64,000 bases of DNA from Antedon bifida (taxonomy: Eukaryota > Echinodermata > Crinoidea > Comatulida > Antedonidae), in NCBI GenBank assembly GCA_963402885.1, contig OY727102.1, forward strand, positions 1,178,001-1,242,000, given 5' to 3'. Under the pieces are notes generated by a model, which made no database searches, was not told where the DNA came from, and worked only from the letters and a program-made list of their open reading frames with translations. Below, in pieces: positions 33,301-64,000 of the stretch; within the stretch, counting starts at the first letter, position 1, and every line of letters starts with the position of its first letter. The position numbers and the translations under genes were made by a program.

Positions 33301-36300
33301 CTCATAGATAAAAAAATGGCTGGAAAAAGTTCAAATTATTTCAAACATTCGAAAATAAACTTGTAGAATTATTGAATTATTTAATTGTATACACAGTGAG
33401 CATTTTTAATGCTCTCAATGTTTTGAATACTTACAGTAACTTTGGTGATAACATTCAGATATTTGCTTTGGTGAACAAAATGAGATATTTCGCCCTGAAA
33501 TAGAGAATAAAAAAAATGTATGGATTGCAACGTTGTGGTTCATTATTTGAGAAGAAATAAAAACTTGAATATTAAACCCAGTAAAGCGGCCGAAGGGTAA
33601 TACAGAAGAGTAACTAGAAGTTCTGTGAACGTATTTTACTTTTTAAATAGAGCCATGGAATTGTATGGCCGGTTTCATTAACATTGGTAATGTTATTCTA
33701 TTCTATTCTGAATCCTGGAATCTTGAATTTAATTCGGCTTTAATTTTATTGTATATTTGTTTACAGTGGTAACTAGAAGTAACAATTCATCTATTCCACC
33801 CACCTGGTAAATAATAATTTCTGCACGAGCAATTGTTAACCATAAACTCTGATTCACATTCCATAAGACATTTATTCTGTGTGTAAGGTTCACTTAAATA
33901 CTTAAGCGAACGAGCGTCCTCTTCAATACATTCACCGTATGGTTTAGGTAGGTTAATAGTCTGTGGAAACCAATAGAGAGAAATGGTTATAACCATGGAA
34001 GAAACATAGTTTTACAGTAAATAAATGAAATGGGTATCAATCAAAACAAACCGTTTGAGGGCACAAAATTCCTTATCAATTTCTATTATTTTGGTAATAT
34101 TTATATCAAAAAACTTACGCTTGAATATGGCTCTGTCTACACTATTAAACTATTTAGGGAAAAAATGTGATGTGCCCATATGGTAGTGTGGTATGAAATC
34201 ATCATGTCCATATCACATTTTTTTTTGTCACATAAAGTTTGATAGTGTAGACAAAGCTTAATAAATGTCACAGCAAGGTCGTCCCATTGAAAGTGGTTAA
34301 GATCACTGAATGGCTCTGTCTACACTATTAAACTATTTAGGAAAAAAAATGTGATGTGCCCATAGATGGTAGTGTGGTATGAAATCATCATGTCCATATC
34401 ACATTTTTTTTGTCACATAAAGTTTGATCGTGTAGACAGAGCTTAATAAATGTCACAGCAAGGTCTTCCCATTGAAAGTAGTTAAGATCGCTAGTGTGAC
34501 GACACTTTTTGTTCGAAATGCTTATAAAATACAGAATAGATTGAATCGAATTACCTTAGATTTTCTAATTGCAATTTGTGTTTGTGTTCCTGGTGAAACA
34601 TCAATACCAGAAGATTCTAAATCCGGAATGTCGTTTTTGTTCGTCACTGAAATTCTAAATCCAATATTTTCCCTCGGAGCTGAATAATACTCGTATTGCT
34701 CTACATTTAAAATCAATGTTAACCCATACGTCGTGCCTGAATATAAAACAAAATGTACATATATATTTAACATTTTATTGAAAGAATTTGATTCATGTGC
34801 CTCACAGATTGTGGAACATGTAACTGAATTGTCCGAATTTCATCCGCGGAAAAACTGCGTGGGTAGGCCTATGGTGAATGTTTTCTGGATGGTACTGTAT
34901 AACATAAAGCTTTTACATGCAAGACATTTAGATGTATTGTTTTTAATAAATAACGTAATAAATGTCTATTTATTTGATCATTTTCAGATATTTTCTTAAT
35001 AATATTAATATTTCCTTAATACATCTCTTTTTTATTGCAGCGGTTATACGGCGGCCAAAATAAACGGCGGCTAAAATAAACGGCGGCCAAAATAAACGGC
35101 GGCCAAAATAAACGGCGGCTAAAATCAACGGCGGATATGAATCTTACCGGTTCCGTTGATAAGGTTTCTAGATGGCGGGACAAATCTGTAGCATAGCCCA
35201 TAATTCGTTATCGTTTTCTTAAAGTCATCAGCTGCACATGATTCTCCATTAAAATAGCATCTAAGTAAGTGACAACAAAAAGCTAATAACAGTTTTACTT
35301 TAATATAACTATCACGTTCCGTTGGGTATTAGTTCGGTGTACTTATCGAAAAAGTGATATGCAATGGTGATATATAATTATGTTATGACAAGTTCAGCTT
35401 TTGTAGGCCTATAGTGCATTTTTGTCACGTGAAGCTGGGTTCAAAAACAAACTTCATCGTCTAGGCCTATATCTTGTCTCACTCTCCAAGTTTATATTAT
35501 CAAAGAGCATGCCTTTTTATTAGCCTCCCATCTACTATTGATTCAAGATGGAAGCAGCAGATTAATTGACTAAAACTAACTTTAGTAGGTGTGTATGTAG
35601 AAGAGCATGAACAGAGAGAACATTTCATTCTTATCCTCATTAAAATAGAACAGTCAGTCTTATACAGCAAATGAAATATTTTGACCATTCAAAACATAAA
35701 CAAAATGTAATTAAATTATATATACATATACTTAGTAGTGCGATCAAAGACAACAAAGAGAAAAACTCAGTATCACTTACATCCTCAGCATAGATTCGAT
35801 ACTATGTCCGCTTCGTTCAATAAATGCCTTGACGTCACCGCCACCTGGAAATTCATCTCCGAACTCCAATGGAGATTCATGATTTTCTTTTATGAAACTG
35901 ACTGAAGGAAACAGTGTTTTAAGATACCATAGCCCGTGAAAGTAATAGTCTGTAAGACCACCAAAGTCTTTCAATACGCTTGATGTTCTAAGAAAGAAGA
36001 TCAACATTAGGATTTCCTCAAAAAAAAAAAAAAGAAGCGCGGAAATAAATGGAGTCTATGGATAGCAACGGAGGTAGCAAAGTACAACTAGGCGTTCTTG
36101 CAGTAGTACACCTAGACCTGTATCTAACTGTCAACAGTCAGTTAGACAGTGACCAGCTGCATCATCCGGTGAAACAAAACGAAGGGAGTGTTCAAGTTTA
36201 ATATATTGTGTTCAAATAATCGAAAAAGTAAATCTGTCAGAAGTACAAACATACTTTTCTTAAGCCTATACTTCTTTTATATAATCACATTTAAATAAAC

Positions 36301-38828
36301 ATTTACAAAAGAAAAAATAAATATGCTAATACCTGAACATGTTTGCATTGCAAATGACCACATTTGGAAATTCCTGTGGTCCTCTATACTTCTGCTGAAA
36401 TTTGGTATTTGTTTCAAAATTCAAGTACACATTAACAGATAAGTATACTTGATATGTCAGAGTTACAAATGAAGCACACAACACAACCGTCCACAAAAGT
36501 CTGTAAACAAGCACATGAATGCCAAAATGTAACGTTATGGTAATTTTAAAGCATTTCTAACTAAAACACGTGGGTGGTGAGTGTGAAAAGTAACAAAAAA
36601 GATGAAAGAATAAAAACAGAAGTTTCTTATAAATAAATTTTATAATACAACAATCCAAAACATCTTATTTTGGTGTGGTTACTGAAAATAAAGTAGAAAC
36701 CCCTCTTAAAATAGTTTCTGCCCAACATTAGTAAAATACGTTTTTGCGGTAGTTCCAGACGGTTGAGTTAAACTAGTATTGATTTATAGCATTTTTGCAT
36801 CATTTATTCAGTAATATATTTAACCATAAATGTGAAGATACATTCCTGTCCCTCTTCCTAGCAGCTTAGGCCTATATTTTATCTATTGTAACTGGATAAC
36901 ATTTATATTTATTAGAAGATTCCTGAGATCTGATTTTTTTCACATTGTGTATACTATAAATACGCATGCGCATAAACCAACTCTTTCGAAAAACACTTAG
37001 TGGTGGAAACAGGCTTGGTAATGTCAGGGAATAGTGAAATTATTATTATATTATTATATTGGTAATGTCCAATTAGTGTATAATGAACTAGAAATCAATG
37101 TTGATAAATTGATGGGTTGTGTACATAAGGAAATAATAATAATTGATTTACCGTTCGTATTGTTAAATAATGCATCCTGACGTAACCTACGTCTTATAAT
37201 TTGTAAGCGTCACAAAAGATTTGTAAAAAAAAACTTCAGCTTTTTCATAAGAAACAATTTCGACATTATTACAACACAGTGGTCGTATTCACCAATCACA
37301 CTTAGGCTAAGGGAAACACTTACCCTTACAATTAAAAAATCTCCTATCTAAGTGAATACCATTTAGGGGAAATACTTTATTTATTGAGTTAAGTGAAATA
37401 CTTAATATTTAAGGGAAATATCGCACTTAAGTGTGATTGGTGAATACGGCCGCAGAATCTTTGTTGGTAGCTAAACATTTCCTTCATATACTTAATATAG
37501 AGCATTTCTTTATGACAAATATTTTTCACAGAGAGGAACTTATGTCAAAGGTAATTAAAGTTTTAAAATACGCTGTACAAGAAAGGTAAATATTGTTCTT
37601 TCAATCACCGTCCACTTAATGCATCTGAAAAGATATTGATTTCATTTGTTCTTTATTGTTTTATAAGAATATTGAATTTATTACTGTTTATGGAAGAAAC
37701 AAATATTTGTTATTCTGAGATATTGAAAACAAATTGTGAATATTGAATAAAAAGTCGGGCGTGACATCACATTCACTCTTCCTTCATTCTACTGTAAAAA
37801 AGAATTAAACTATCTACTATTATTATGGCATTAATATTCTTATTATTACAGTTACAGTTACCCATATTAAGAGGACACTCTGGGGTCCAAGAAATTGTCT
37901 CCTTAAGACCTCTAAGTCACAGCATAATCTACTGAAATATATTGTCAATCATAATAGTCCAAATACTTTTTGTCTGTAGAATAAAGTTAAATATAGAAAT
38001 AAAACGTGAGAATTAAACTAAACATAGAATAAATTACAAATTCATATTAAATTCATTGTGATGTAGGCCTACGTGTAAATATACAATGGAATATTAACGG
38101 CTCAAAGAACAATATACTGGTTATATGAATTATGCATACTGATTTCTTTATTTCAACAACAAATATTATATGATGGTAGTCCATCCAACCGAAGGTAACC
38201 ACTCTATCCTTCATCATTGTTGATGGTTGTTCAACAATGTATTTATTTTCTTGTGTTTGTATATATCAGGGAAGAGTGAAATTACACTTTTATTGTTTTC
38301 TCTTTTGCGGCAGAGGTGTAATTCTGTATAGATGTGGAAACTAATAAGTGCATACAAGTGGTTTAAAAACATACATAATAAGAATTAACATAAAATAATA
38401 GTTAACACGTTATGAAATTGTAAGTAAGTAAAGAGAAATAATAGTAAAAAGTTGTATCATGTAATAATACTATATAAGGTTTCATTTTGTTCTTTCCATG
38501 CAGTTTTTAAAAACAATATTTGTCAAAGATTATAGTTGTAATTTCACTCTTCCCTGGTATTATGTACATATGGAAAGTCTGTTCGATATAAAAGTTGAAT
38601 TGAATTAGGGACACTTACAGAACAAACAATTTTGGGTGCAGAATTAATTTGATAAAACCAAATAAAATGAAAGGCTCACCTTCGGCTCCACCTATTACCA
38701 GTAGTTATGTTTTTTATTCCGTGAATAGATGTATTTTCTCCAAATATTTGCAAACGGTCATTTGTAGGCGGTGGATTCCCTTCGCCTTCTTTGGCTTTTT
38801 CTCCCATGATCTCGCTGTTAACCTGCAT
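30305..38828 (-). CDS. DEG/ENaC (ASIC-like) channel subunit, copy B (11 exons)
   Basis: Plasma-membrane sodium/cation channel subunit of the DEG/ENaC superfamily; trimer formation and gating by ligand, proton or peptide are family knowledge and the stimulus here is unknown. Exons: 38680-38828, 36333-36500, 35781-35987, 35148-35260, 34555-34736, 33804-33960, 33435-33494, 33148-33319, 32118-32648, 31832-31923, 30305-30435; GT-AG, consistent phases, 653 residues from ATG at 38828. Seen in order: cytoplasmic HG motif (SIHGI, about residue 36), TM1 (LLWTVVLCASFVTLTYQVYL), post-TM1 signature FPNVVICNANMFR, YGLCYRFVPP, GTQTQIAIRKSK, a cysteine-rich palm/thumb run (GECIEE, NKCLMECESE, NCSCRNYYLPG, FCSPKQISEC, CDCPEEC), a 177-codon exon 9 not found in ASICs, then VHIYFETL, CDFGG and TM2 with the GLFFGAS filter. 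NTT, NIT, NNT and NSS glycosylation sites lie in exon 9. Copy A lies directly downstream. Confidence 0.92.
30483..30880 (-). mobile_element. 5'-truncated LINE 3' end with poly(A)-like tail
   Basis: Minus-strand translation gives GPKLWNNLKENLKKTDIK, the typical reverse-transcriptase C-terminal box of Jockey/CR1-type elements. An AATAAA and a TGAAA-repeat/A-run tail follow (plus-strand T run at 30485-30494). Stops interrupt the frame upstream. It lies in the last intron of DEG/ENaC copy B, in the same orientation as the gene. Confidence 0.65.
31628..31795. mobile_element. MITE, GCTCTGTCTACAC family
   Basis: Ends AAGCTCTGTCTACTTTCAAA and GATAGTGTAGACAGAGCT. The core has two GGTAGTGATAT segments, as in the copy at 9462. 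It is 36 bases from exon 10 of DEG/ENaC copy B. Confidence 0.78.
32809..32840. mobile_element. Collapsed remnant of the CAGGGAAGAGTGAAAT element
   Basis: CAGGGAAGAGTGAAAT is joined directly to TTCACTCTTCCTCTGG, so the two inverted ends of the element at 38267-38556 meet with no interior. It abuts the element at 32843. Confidence 0.6.
32843..33030. mobile_element. Inverted-repeat element, ATAAGGTTTATCGCAAATAG family, copy 1
   Basis: Left end ATAAGGTTTATCCCAAATAG and right end CTATTTGCGATAAACTTTAT are inverted. A second inner inverted pair is AGCAAACGTCACGACGCGTA and TACGCGTCGTGACGTTTGCT. It lies in intron 8 of DEG/ENaC copy B; the related copy is at 50344-50490. Confidence 0.75.
34129..34492. 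repeat. Tandem duplication of about 183 bp that includes a MITE
   Basis: The unit at 34129-34311 (MITE 34129-34259 plus flank AATAAATGTCACAGCAAGGT...) is repeated at 34312-34492 (MITE 34312-34444) with the same flank. The MITE was duplicated with host DNA, not by a second insertion. It lies in intron 5 of DEG/ENaC copy B. Confidence 0.85.
35049..35134. repeat. 16-bp minisatellite next to a splice donor
   Basis: About 5.4 copies of CGGCGGCCAAAATAAA. The array ends 13 bases from exon 4 of DEG/ENaC copy B (exon end 35148), so the repeat starts almost directly after the 5' splice site. Copy A lacks it at the matching place. Confidence 0.88.
37279..37453. mobile_element. 175-bp inverted-repeat element (GTATTCACCAATCACACTTA)
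   Basis: Left end GTGGTCGTATTCACCAATCA and the reverse complement of the right end GCGGCCGTATTCACCAATCA match over 26 bases with two differences. The interior is AT-rich with GGGAAATA-type repeats. No other copy seen in the window. Confidence 0.75.
38267..38556. mobile_element. 290-bp inverted-repeat element (CAGGGAAGAGTGAAATTACA)
   Basis: CAGGGAAGAGTGAAATTACA at the left is exactly inverted at the right end (TGTAATTTCACTCTTCCCTG). The interior is non-coding. No clear target duplication. A collapsed relative lies at 32809-32840. Confidence 0.78.
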
Positions 38829-41800
38829 GGTGTTTCTTGTATGTTATATCATGAGCGTAGATACAGCATCTGAAGCCTCGGCTGTTATTGTAGCATAGCC
38901 ATGCTTTAAATTCAATACCAATGTTGTTATAACGAGGTTTGTTTAATTTATATATTATTCAACAGTTCAGTTATAGACCAATTACAATACAAAATCAAGC
39001 ATAGTGCAATAATTGATCAACCTCTGCCTGTATACTCGATAGCTCAATTATACCGAAGTGCTGTGGCACATTTATTAAAACAATCAATTGAATAATTATT
39101 GGAATTTTAGTACCGATAGTTGAGGGCAACATACTGCACAGAAAACAGTTATGGATGAACAGTTTGGAACTTCATGTAATACAATAGTGTCTATGATCGT
39201 ATAGATTGTTTTTATGATATTATTTTAAGGTTCACCTAAATACGCCTCTCCATAATCAGAAAATTTAGATTACTAAATGTGCCTATTTCCAATGGATAAA
39301 TTGTACGAGACAACCGCTTCACATTTTTTTCTAGGCCTCACCTGTTTTAAATATGTAACACTTTTTAAAATTTAGATTCAAGAATAATAGACACAAATTA
39401 GTATCGTTACCTTTATCTTCTAAAAAACATAATTTTATTATTAACTGTACCTACTTTATATTGTCTATTGTGTATTAAACGACGGTAGGTTAAAATAATC
39501 TAGATATTTGATGAGCTGCTCAAATTACGATTGATATAACAATGAACAAATCTCTTGGCATTTTGGCATAACAGTAATGCAGGTTACCATTAAATAATAC
39601 AATTTATTTGATAATAATAATTGAATCATCATCTATTATTTCACAACACTGAACAGTACTCACTCTTCATTGATCCAATTCTGTGTCGATAGGGGGCAGC
39701 ATTTACACACATACCACAGATCCATTATTATGGCTCTGACATACCGATACCGGTCCTTCCTTGCAAATCAGGTGTTAGTAGAACTTTCTTCATAAGCTTT
39801 ATTCACCAAGTTGTTAACCTTAGCGAGACATCGGTTTGTTCAAATATGAAAATATATGAATGCATAATATATCAGTTTAACATTATTATACTTGCTAAAT
39901 TCAAAGGTTTTAATTCCTTTTTTCATAACGTCAACAAACACAAACAAAACGCTTCGTTCTACTAAACTATTGATGAACTGTTAAACTGTTTAACCATTAA
40001 TTATCACCAACGTTATGCTAAACGAACATACATTGAATAGGCCTATACGTTTATAAGTAACAATAATAATTTATGAACAGCCTGTAACAATAATTATTTA
40101 ATAGGCTTATGTAGCAGTTAAATTAATAATACCTTGCACTATTACGAATTACTAAACAGAGCCTTCCACAGCTAGCCATTTGTTCTGTAAAAAAGGCAGG
40201 GTATGCCCTGTCCACTTACCGTATATTCCACGTTCTTTCTTTAAAGTACCAAAGCTATTTAAAAAAGTACAAGTGAGCCCCCTATCGTTTGAAGTGCGCC
40301 ATCTATGATGTATTTCCAGTAAGAACACATTCTTTTTAAGCAAAGTTATTTAATTTAAAGGCCACCTGTTATAATTTCCTTTAGTAAGAGTGTGATAAGT
40401 TAATGTTTAATAAAAAATAAATAGATGTTTACGTTTATTTTACTACGTTTGCGCTTTTCTGTTACCGTTACCTTTTGCTTTTAAGGGGTTATTTAATGTA
40501 ATGATAACTAGCAAAATGTAGAAATGGTAGAAAAGAGCTTGCACGCTAAAAAAAGACATTTATTCCTTATGTATGATCGACTTTGTGCTATTTTATTGTA
40601 TTGTATTGTGTGCTAACACTATTTTAAACATTATGAATCAATGTGTAGTAGCAACATTGAACATTCATGAAGAATGTGCGTGTATGCTGCAGTAGAAGTA
40701 TCTACAAGTATGCTACCTCTATAATTGCCCGTGCAGATAACTACACTCTTTGCATCTAGCTCTACTATTATTTTAGGCCTAGATAATATTAAAGTGTGAA
40801 TGTATTATTGTCCTTATTAGTACATGATACTGTCCATTGGGTGATTTAAAATGTGGAGGCCAATGTATTCCAAATTGTCAATATAGCTTAGCATTAAAAC
40901 AAACTCAACAACAAATTGTAAATTTCTCTTATTTTTTTTTTATTTCTGGACTTAAATCCTTTGAACAAAACAGCTACGCTCCACCCTAATACATATCTAC
41001 ACATTGTAACAATTGGCTTAATAAACAATTAATACTTTTTTTCACAACTATTCAGGGTGAGGCATTGGATGAAGAAACTTAAAACTAGGTTTTTACAAGA
41101 GCCTACAAACATAAAAATAAAGACTTTACAATACACTTTAAACAAGAACTGTATGAAAACGACGTATTCGCACCTCTCAGTTGTTTGATGATTGAAGAAA
41201 ACTTTTTTTTTACAATTTACAGGATATTTTATTTATATATCAATAAACAAGTGTATGTATATACACTCTTATACGTCCGAAATAAACCAGTCGTTTAAGA
41301 ATATATAAAGAAATTAAAAACACATTATGTAATGACGATGCCAGATTGATTCGATTGTAACATGAAAATGACCAGAAATTCAGCAACCGAATGATATCTA
41401 TACCAAAACATAATGAGCAACAATTCTGATTTATATTCTTTTCAACGTTTGTTTATTACACGGATTTTAGAAAACTAATAATACTACTCTCTGGCGATGT
41501 TTATTTTAAAAGTAATTTTCAATAATCCCCAAAATCTATAACAGACCCGGATGATGCCGATTGATAATATTTTTCAACGTAGTATAAAAAAAACTAGGTT
41601 TGTTTCTAATCATATACTTTGGTCCCCCAGATAAAAAGTACAATTATTCCAATGTAGAAGTTAATTGATTCGGTATATATTTCATAAACGCTGCACTATA
41701 ATAATATTGAAACAAAATTAACCATAGACAAACGTGATGAGGTTTTGCATAATTTTATAGAATTGAGAACATATTATAAGAAATGAATTTTGAATTGAGT

Positions 41801-43230
41801 TGTACAGGTGTATGTTAAATATCATATCTCCCACCAACCCCTACCACCCAAACGTGGTACAACCAACTACATACAACAAAAGTGATCTTGTGAAAATATT
41901 GACTCTTCTTTACAATTACAATAAACAGAATAGTTTAACACAATCTGAATATTTTCTTTAGTAATTTACTTCTTTTCTTGCTAAAACTTAATATTGATCA
42001 AGTTATTTTGTTGAACGTAAAAATATTTTTAAAATAACAAAAATATAACAAATGTAATGAATTGTATCGAATCACAAAACAAGTAAAATTGATCAAGATA
42101 TTTTGATTTAAAAATATGAATATAGTTTATACTGTTGTGTATAAACGGGTTACAATAATGAGTAGTCTCTAAACAATACTGATTCGGATGTAATTTCTAA
42201 ACACTTATGTACAAGGTAAAATTATCAAACCATAAATATTCTGAAAGGTATAAATATTGTCATAAAAATATTATTAAAGACGACGACAAGGTAAGCAATA
42301 TTGTCAAGAAAATGAAATTCTTCACAAATATTTAAAACTCAATCTTAATACTTAAGTACGTTTATTAAGTATCTCGCACAAATGTACATTTTGTTGACTG
42401 TCGACATAACCTTAACACAACTGTGTTCCGTATGTATCGATTCTACCTTTACATGTAAAGTATCATAATTGTTGTACAGTCTTACCATTACTAAATCATG
42501 GTACTGTAGATCGAGAATCGGCGTTTAAGTATTTGAATGTGGCTATTTTCGGTGGGTTTAAAAATACAATCCTTACTTGAAGCGATATACTTTTTGGTCG
42601 ATGATGTTTCATTATCAAAAACATTAAGTTTAAACTTTATCTTTCAAATTATAAAAAGTGGAATTTATCTACAATATAGCTACAGGTTAGCATCGTATCT
42701 CTAATCTGATGCCACTTTTAAATAATATTTTAAAAAACACATCTATTTGCACTGCGGTCGTTTTGGACTTAATATACATTTATATAAGAGGTAATTAGCA
42801 AAAATGTTGGCGGACAGTTAACCCACATAATGGGTGAATAGACGGATGTGTATAAGGTGGGTTGATTAAAACAACAGTTTGCAGAAATATTTTCTAAAAA
42901 TGCTCTTCTCATTAATAATTGTCATAGAGTTTGACGTTGTAGAGTAGCGCTAACCAACTTTCGCTATTTGGTTTTTGTTATTTTAAGCACCTTGATAAGA
43001 GTATGTAACGCACAAACACACGATGACATGGTAAACATAACCCTCACCGAGACTTGTCTCATGAGCTTCCATGACGTAACAGTTGACCAGTTCTTTTTAT
43101 TAAAACATGCTGACAGGTCAAAAATGAAATCTAACTATTCTGGTCTTTTACAATCTTCAAACCCGAGAAGCGTTTGTACCGCGTCTCCGTTCCTCCTGTT
43201 TTTTTACACGTTTTATCGAATAGCATTTGT
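38829..43230. other. Intergenic region, DEG/ENaC copy B to TFAP2
   Basis: 4.4 kb, AT-rich. The left part holds upstream DNA of copy B, including the shared element near 39680-39756. The right part should contain the 3' UTR of the TFAP2 gene, but its end is not defined; TTTATT (minus-strand AATAAA) occurs near 41228 and 41452. The ORF at 40152-40343 has no recognisable motif. No transposon seen. Confidence 0.5.
40296..40304 (-). promoter_or_regulatory. CTCF-like core AGATGGCGC
   Basis: The minus strand reads AGATGGCGC, matching the insect CTCF core. It lies between the DEG/ENaC pair and TFAP2. A 9-base match can arise by chance. Confidence 0.2.
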
Positions 43231-62499
<19,269 letters not shown>

Positions 62500-64000
62500 C
62501 TGCAAAAAATAACAATACATTATTAAATATAAACATAAAATGCACATCTATTTAATTAAAATGGATTGATTCAATTTTACATTTATTAAGTTATCTTTTA
62601 AGTGTTCTAAAGCTCTGTATACACTATCATTGAAAACTAGTTTGACAAAAAAGTGTGATGTGCCCAAGTATGGTAGTGATATACCCATATATGGTAGTGA
62701 TATGACATCATCATTTCCATATATGGGCACATCAGATTGTTTGTAGACAGAGCTTTACACCGAACATAAACAAAATCATTAAATTAGAAAAGGAATAGGC
62801 AGACAATTTTAAAATATCCTATTCTTCAAGTGGTCGTTTCAACACAATTATATTAGTGCTTGGTCACTATTGATTGTCCAAATATCAAAAGAGGCCGGTC
62901 AAATGCAACGATTCTCTGAAGGAGATGTTATATTTATTTTAGTTTGTTTGAAGAAAGAATGTTGTGTCTGAGTTGGTTGTAACAAAACGTTTGTGGTGAC
63001 GTTCATTTACAAGATGAATTCTTCCTCTGCTATGAGGTGGCCATGATGATGGATTAGAATGCCAACTGACAATACGAATATTTAAATCACTACAATATAA
63101 ACAAAAAGTATGCTTTGTTACCAGCCATCGTCGTTGAATTTGAAGAGAAAAAACAAATGCATTTAAGAGTTGTTCATACAGAAGAGTTCGTTTAAATGAA
63201 GTAGCCGTACTGCATTGTGGGACGGATTACGACTACTGGAAGCCAAATGCAATTTGATGTTTGTCAAATTATTGCAATTATTCATTATTATGCAAAAAAA
63301 AACAATTAAAACATCGTTTACATTTAGAATTCAACGTCATCTGTAAAAATTGACAAGATGTGTGAACCCTAATTATTGAAGTGGACAGACGAAACACAGC
63401 ACGGTCAATAATTGTTAAAATGGCTCGGCCCTCGGGCACATATCGTCTGCGACTTCTTTCACCAAGAATTCGATTGTGTCTATTGCTATACAGAAAATTA
63501 TATCTATTCTATATCTAGTCTATAGGATATTTATTTCTGCAATTTAAATTAACAATAGGTATGTTTGGGTGAATTGATTTGGTTGACCATTCTAGACATT
63601 TTTTTTTGTTCTGGTATATTATACACGGAATGCCACGGTCGGTGAGTTAAGGAAGATACATATTGAATAATACTATTACTTCCTATTCCATTTCGGATAT
63701 TACCAATCGAGACTAATGTGATTCAGAAGATGTTAATTAACAAAATGACTTGTACTTGTTGAGTTATCTCGAGAAGACGGAGGAAAGCCTGTTGCTTGTA
63801 ATGGATTAAATACTTGAGTGCAACTCGAATCATTTCGCACTTCGCTCTCATCCAGTAATCTGGACATTAAACATATGCCTTGTACATGTCGTATTAGGGG
63901 GGACTTCCGATTTAAATCTCTTTAAATCCACTGGCTTAGTTAGTGGGATAGTGTAAGGAGCGTAGCGTAGCTAAAACAAGGGAATACACTCGCAATGTCT
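62500..64000. other. TFAP2 upstream intron, open at the window edge
   Basis: Holds one MITE (62609-62755). No further AP-2 coding exon was found, so the N-terminal exons lie beyond 64000. Confidence 0.5.
62609..62755. mobile_element. MITE, GCTCTGTCTACAC family
   Basis: Ends AAAGCTCTGTATACACTATC and TTGTAGACAGAGCTTTA; core ATGGTAGTGATATGACATCA. It lies upstream of the first TFAP2 exon in the window. Confidence 0.78.

Larger units (their letters stand above)
36501..38679. other. Intron 1 of DEG/ENaC copy B
   Basis: 2.2 kb without a recognisable exon, holding the two inverted-repeat elements at 37279-37453 and 38267-38556. Confidence 0.5.

Noticed and set aside
36120..36150. Short hairpin CTAACTGTCAACAGTCAGTTAG in a DEG/ENaC intron
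   Set aside because: A 7-base stem is expected often by chance in a window of this size.

Overview
The window is animal nuclear DNA: AT-rich, with split genes, GT-AG introns, several transposon families and a satellite array. The genes (RIOK1, an ADP/ATP carrier, DEG/ENaC channels, an AP-2 factor) and the abundance of the palindrome AGGCCTA suggest an invertebrate deuterostome, most likely an echinoderm. The taxon is an inference; the gene families are read directly from translated exons. Coordinates of genes are coding spans, because UTR ends cannot be fixed from sequence alone.

Layout. (1) 386-9154, plus strand: RIOK1, a RIO-family kinase of 40S ribosome maturation, complete at the 3' end and missing its first coding exon(s). 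(2) 10579-12656, minus strand: a two-exon ADP/ATP translocase, convergent with RIOK1, with substitutions in two normally invariant motifs and a 647-bp foldback transposon in its only intron. (3) 13385-17309: about 21 copies of a 185-bp hairpin-bearing satellite, followed by gene-poor DNA rich in inverted-repeat elements. (4) 19203-28997 and 30305-38828, minus strand: two tandem DEG/ENaC channel genes with the same 11-exon structure and phases. The downstream copy (A) has an in-frame stop in exon 3; the upstream copy (B) is open throughout and predicts 653 residues. (5) 43231-62499, minus strand: the last five coding exons of a TFAP2 (AP-2) transcription factor spread over 19 kb, with the N-terminal transactivation region beyond the window.

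Non-coding content. One short inverted-repeat family (ends near GCTCTGTCTACAC) occurs nine times, in RIOK1, the DEG/ENaC genes, TFAP2 and between genes. Other elements are at least five further inverted-repeat families, two 5'-truncated LINE 3' ends, one LINE reverse-transcriptase remnant, a tRNA-derived SINE, and minisatellites of 16, 18, 21 and 59 bp. An 18-bp minisatellite in DEG/ENaC copy A is open in several frames on both strands and gives spurious long ORFs.

The genes do not form an operon or pathway. The only functional clustering is the DEG/ENaC pair. Its most unusual points are the nonsense codon in a frame-neutral exon, a large insert in the extracellular domain encoded by one exon, and a natural cysteine at the degenerin position. 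No CRISPR array, rRNA, intact tRNA or complete autonomous transposon was found.
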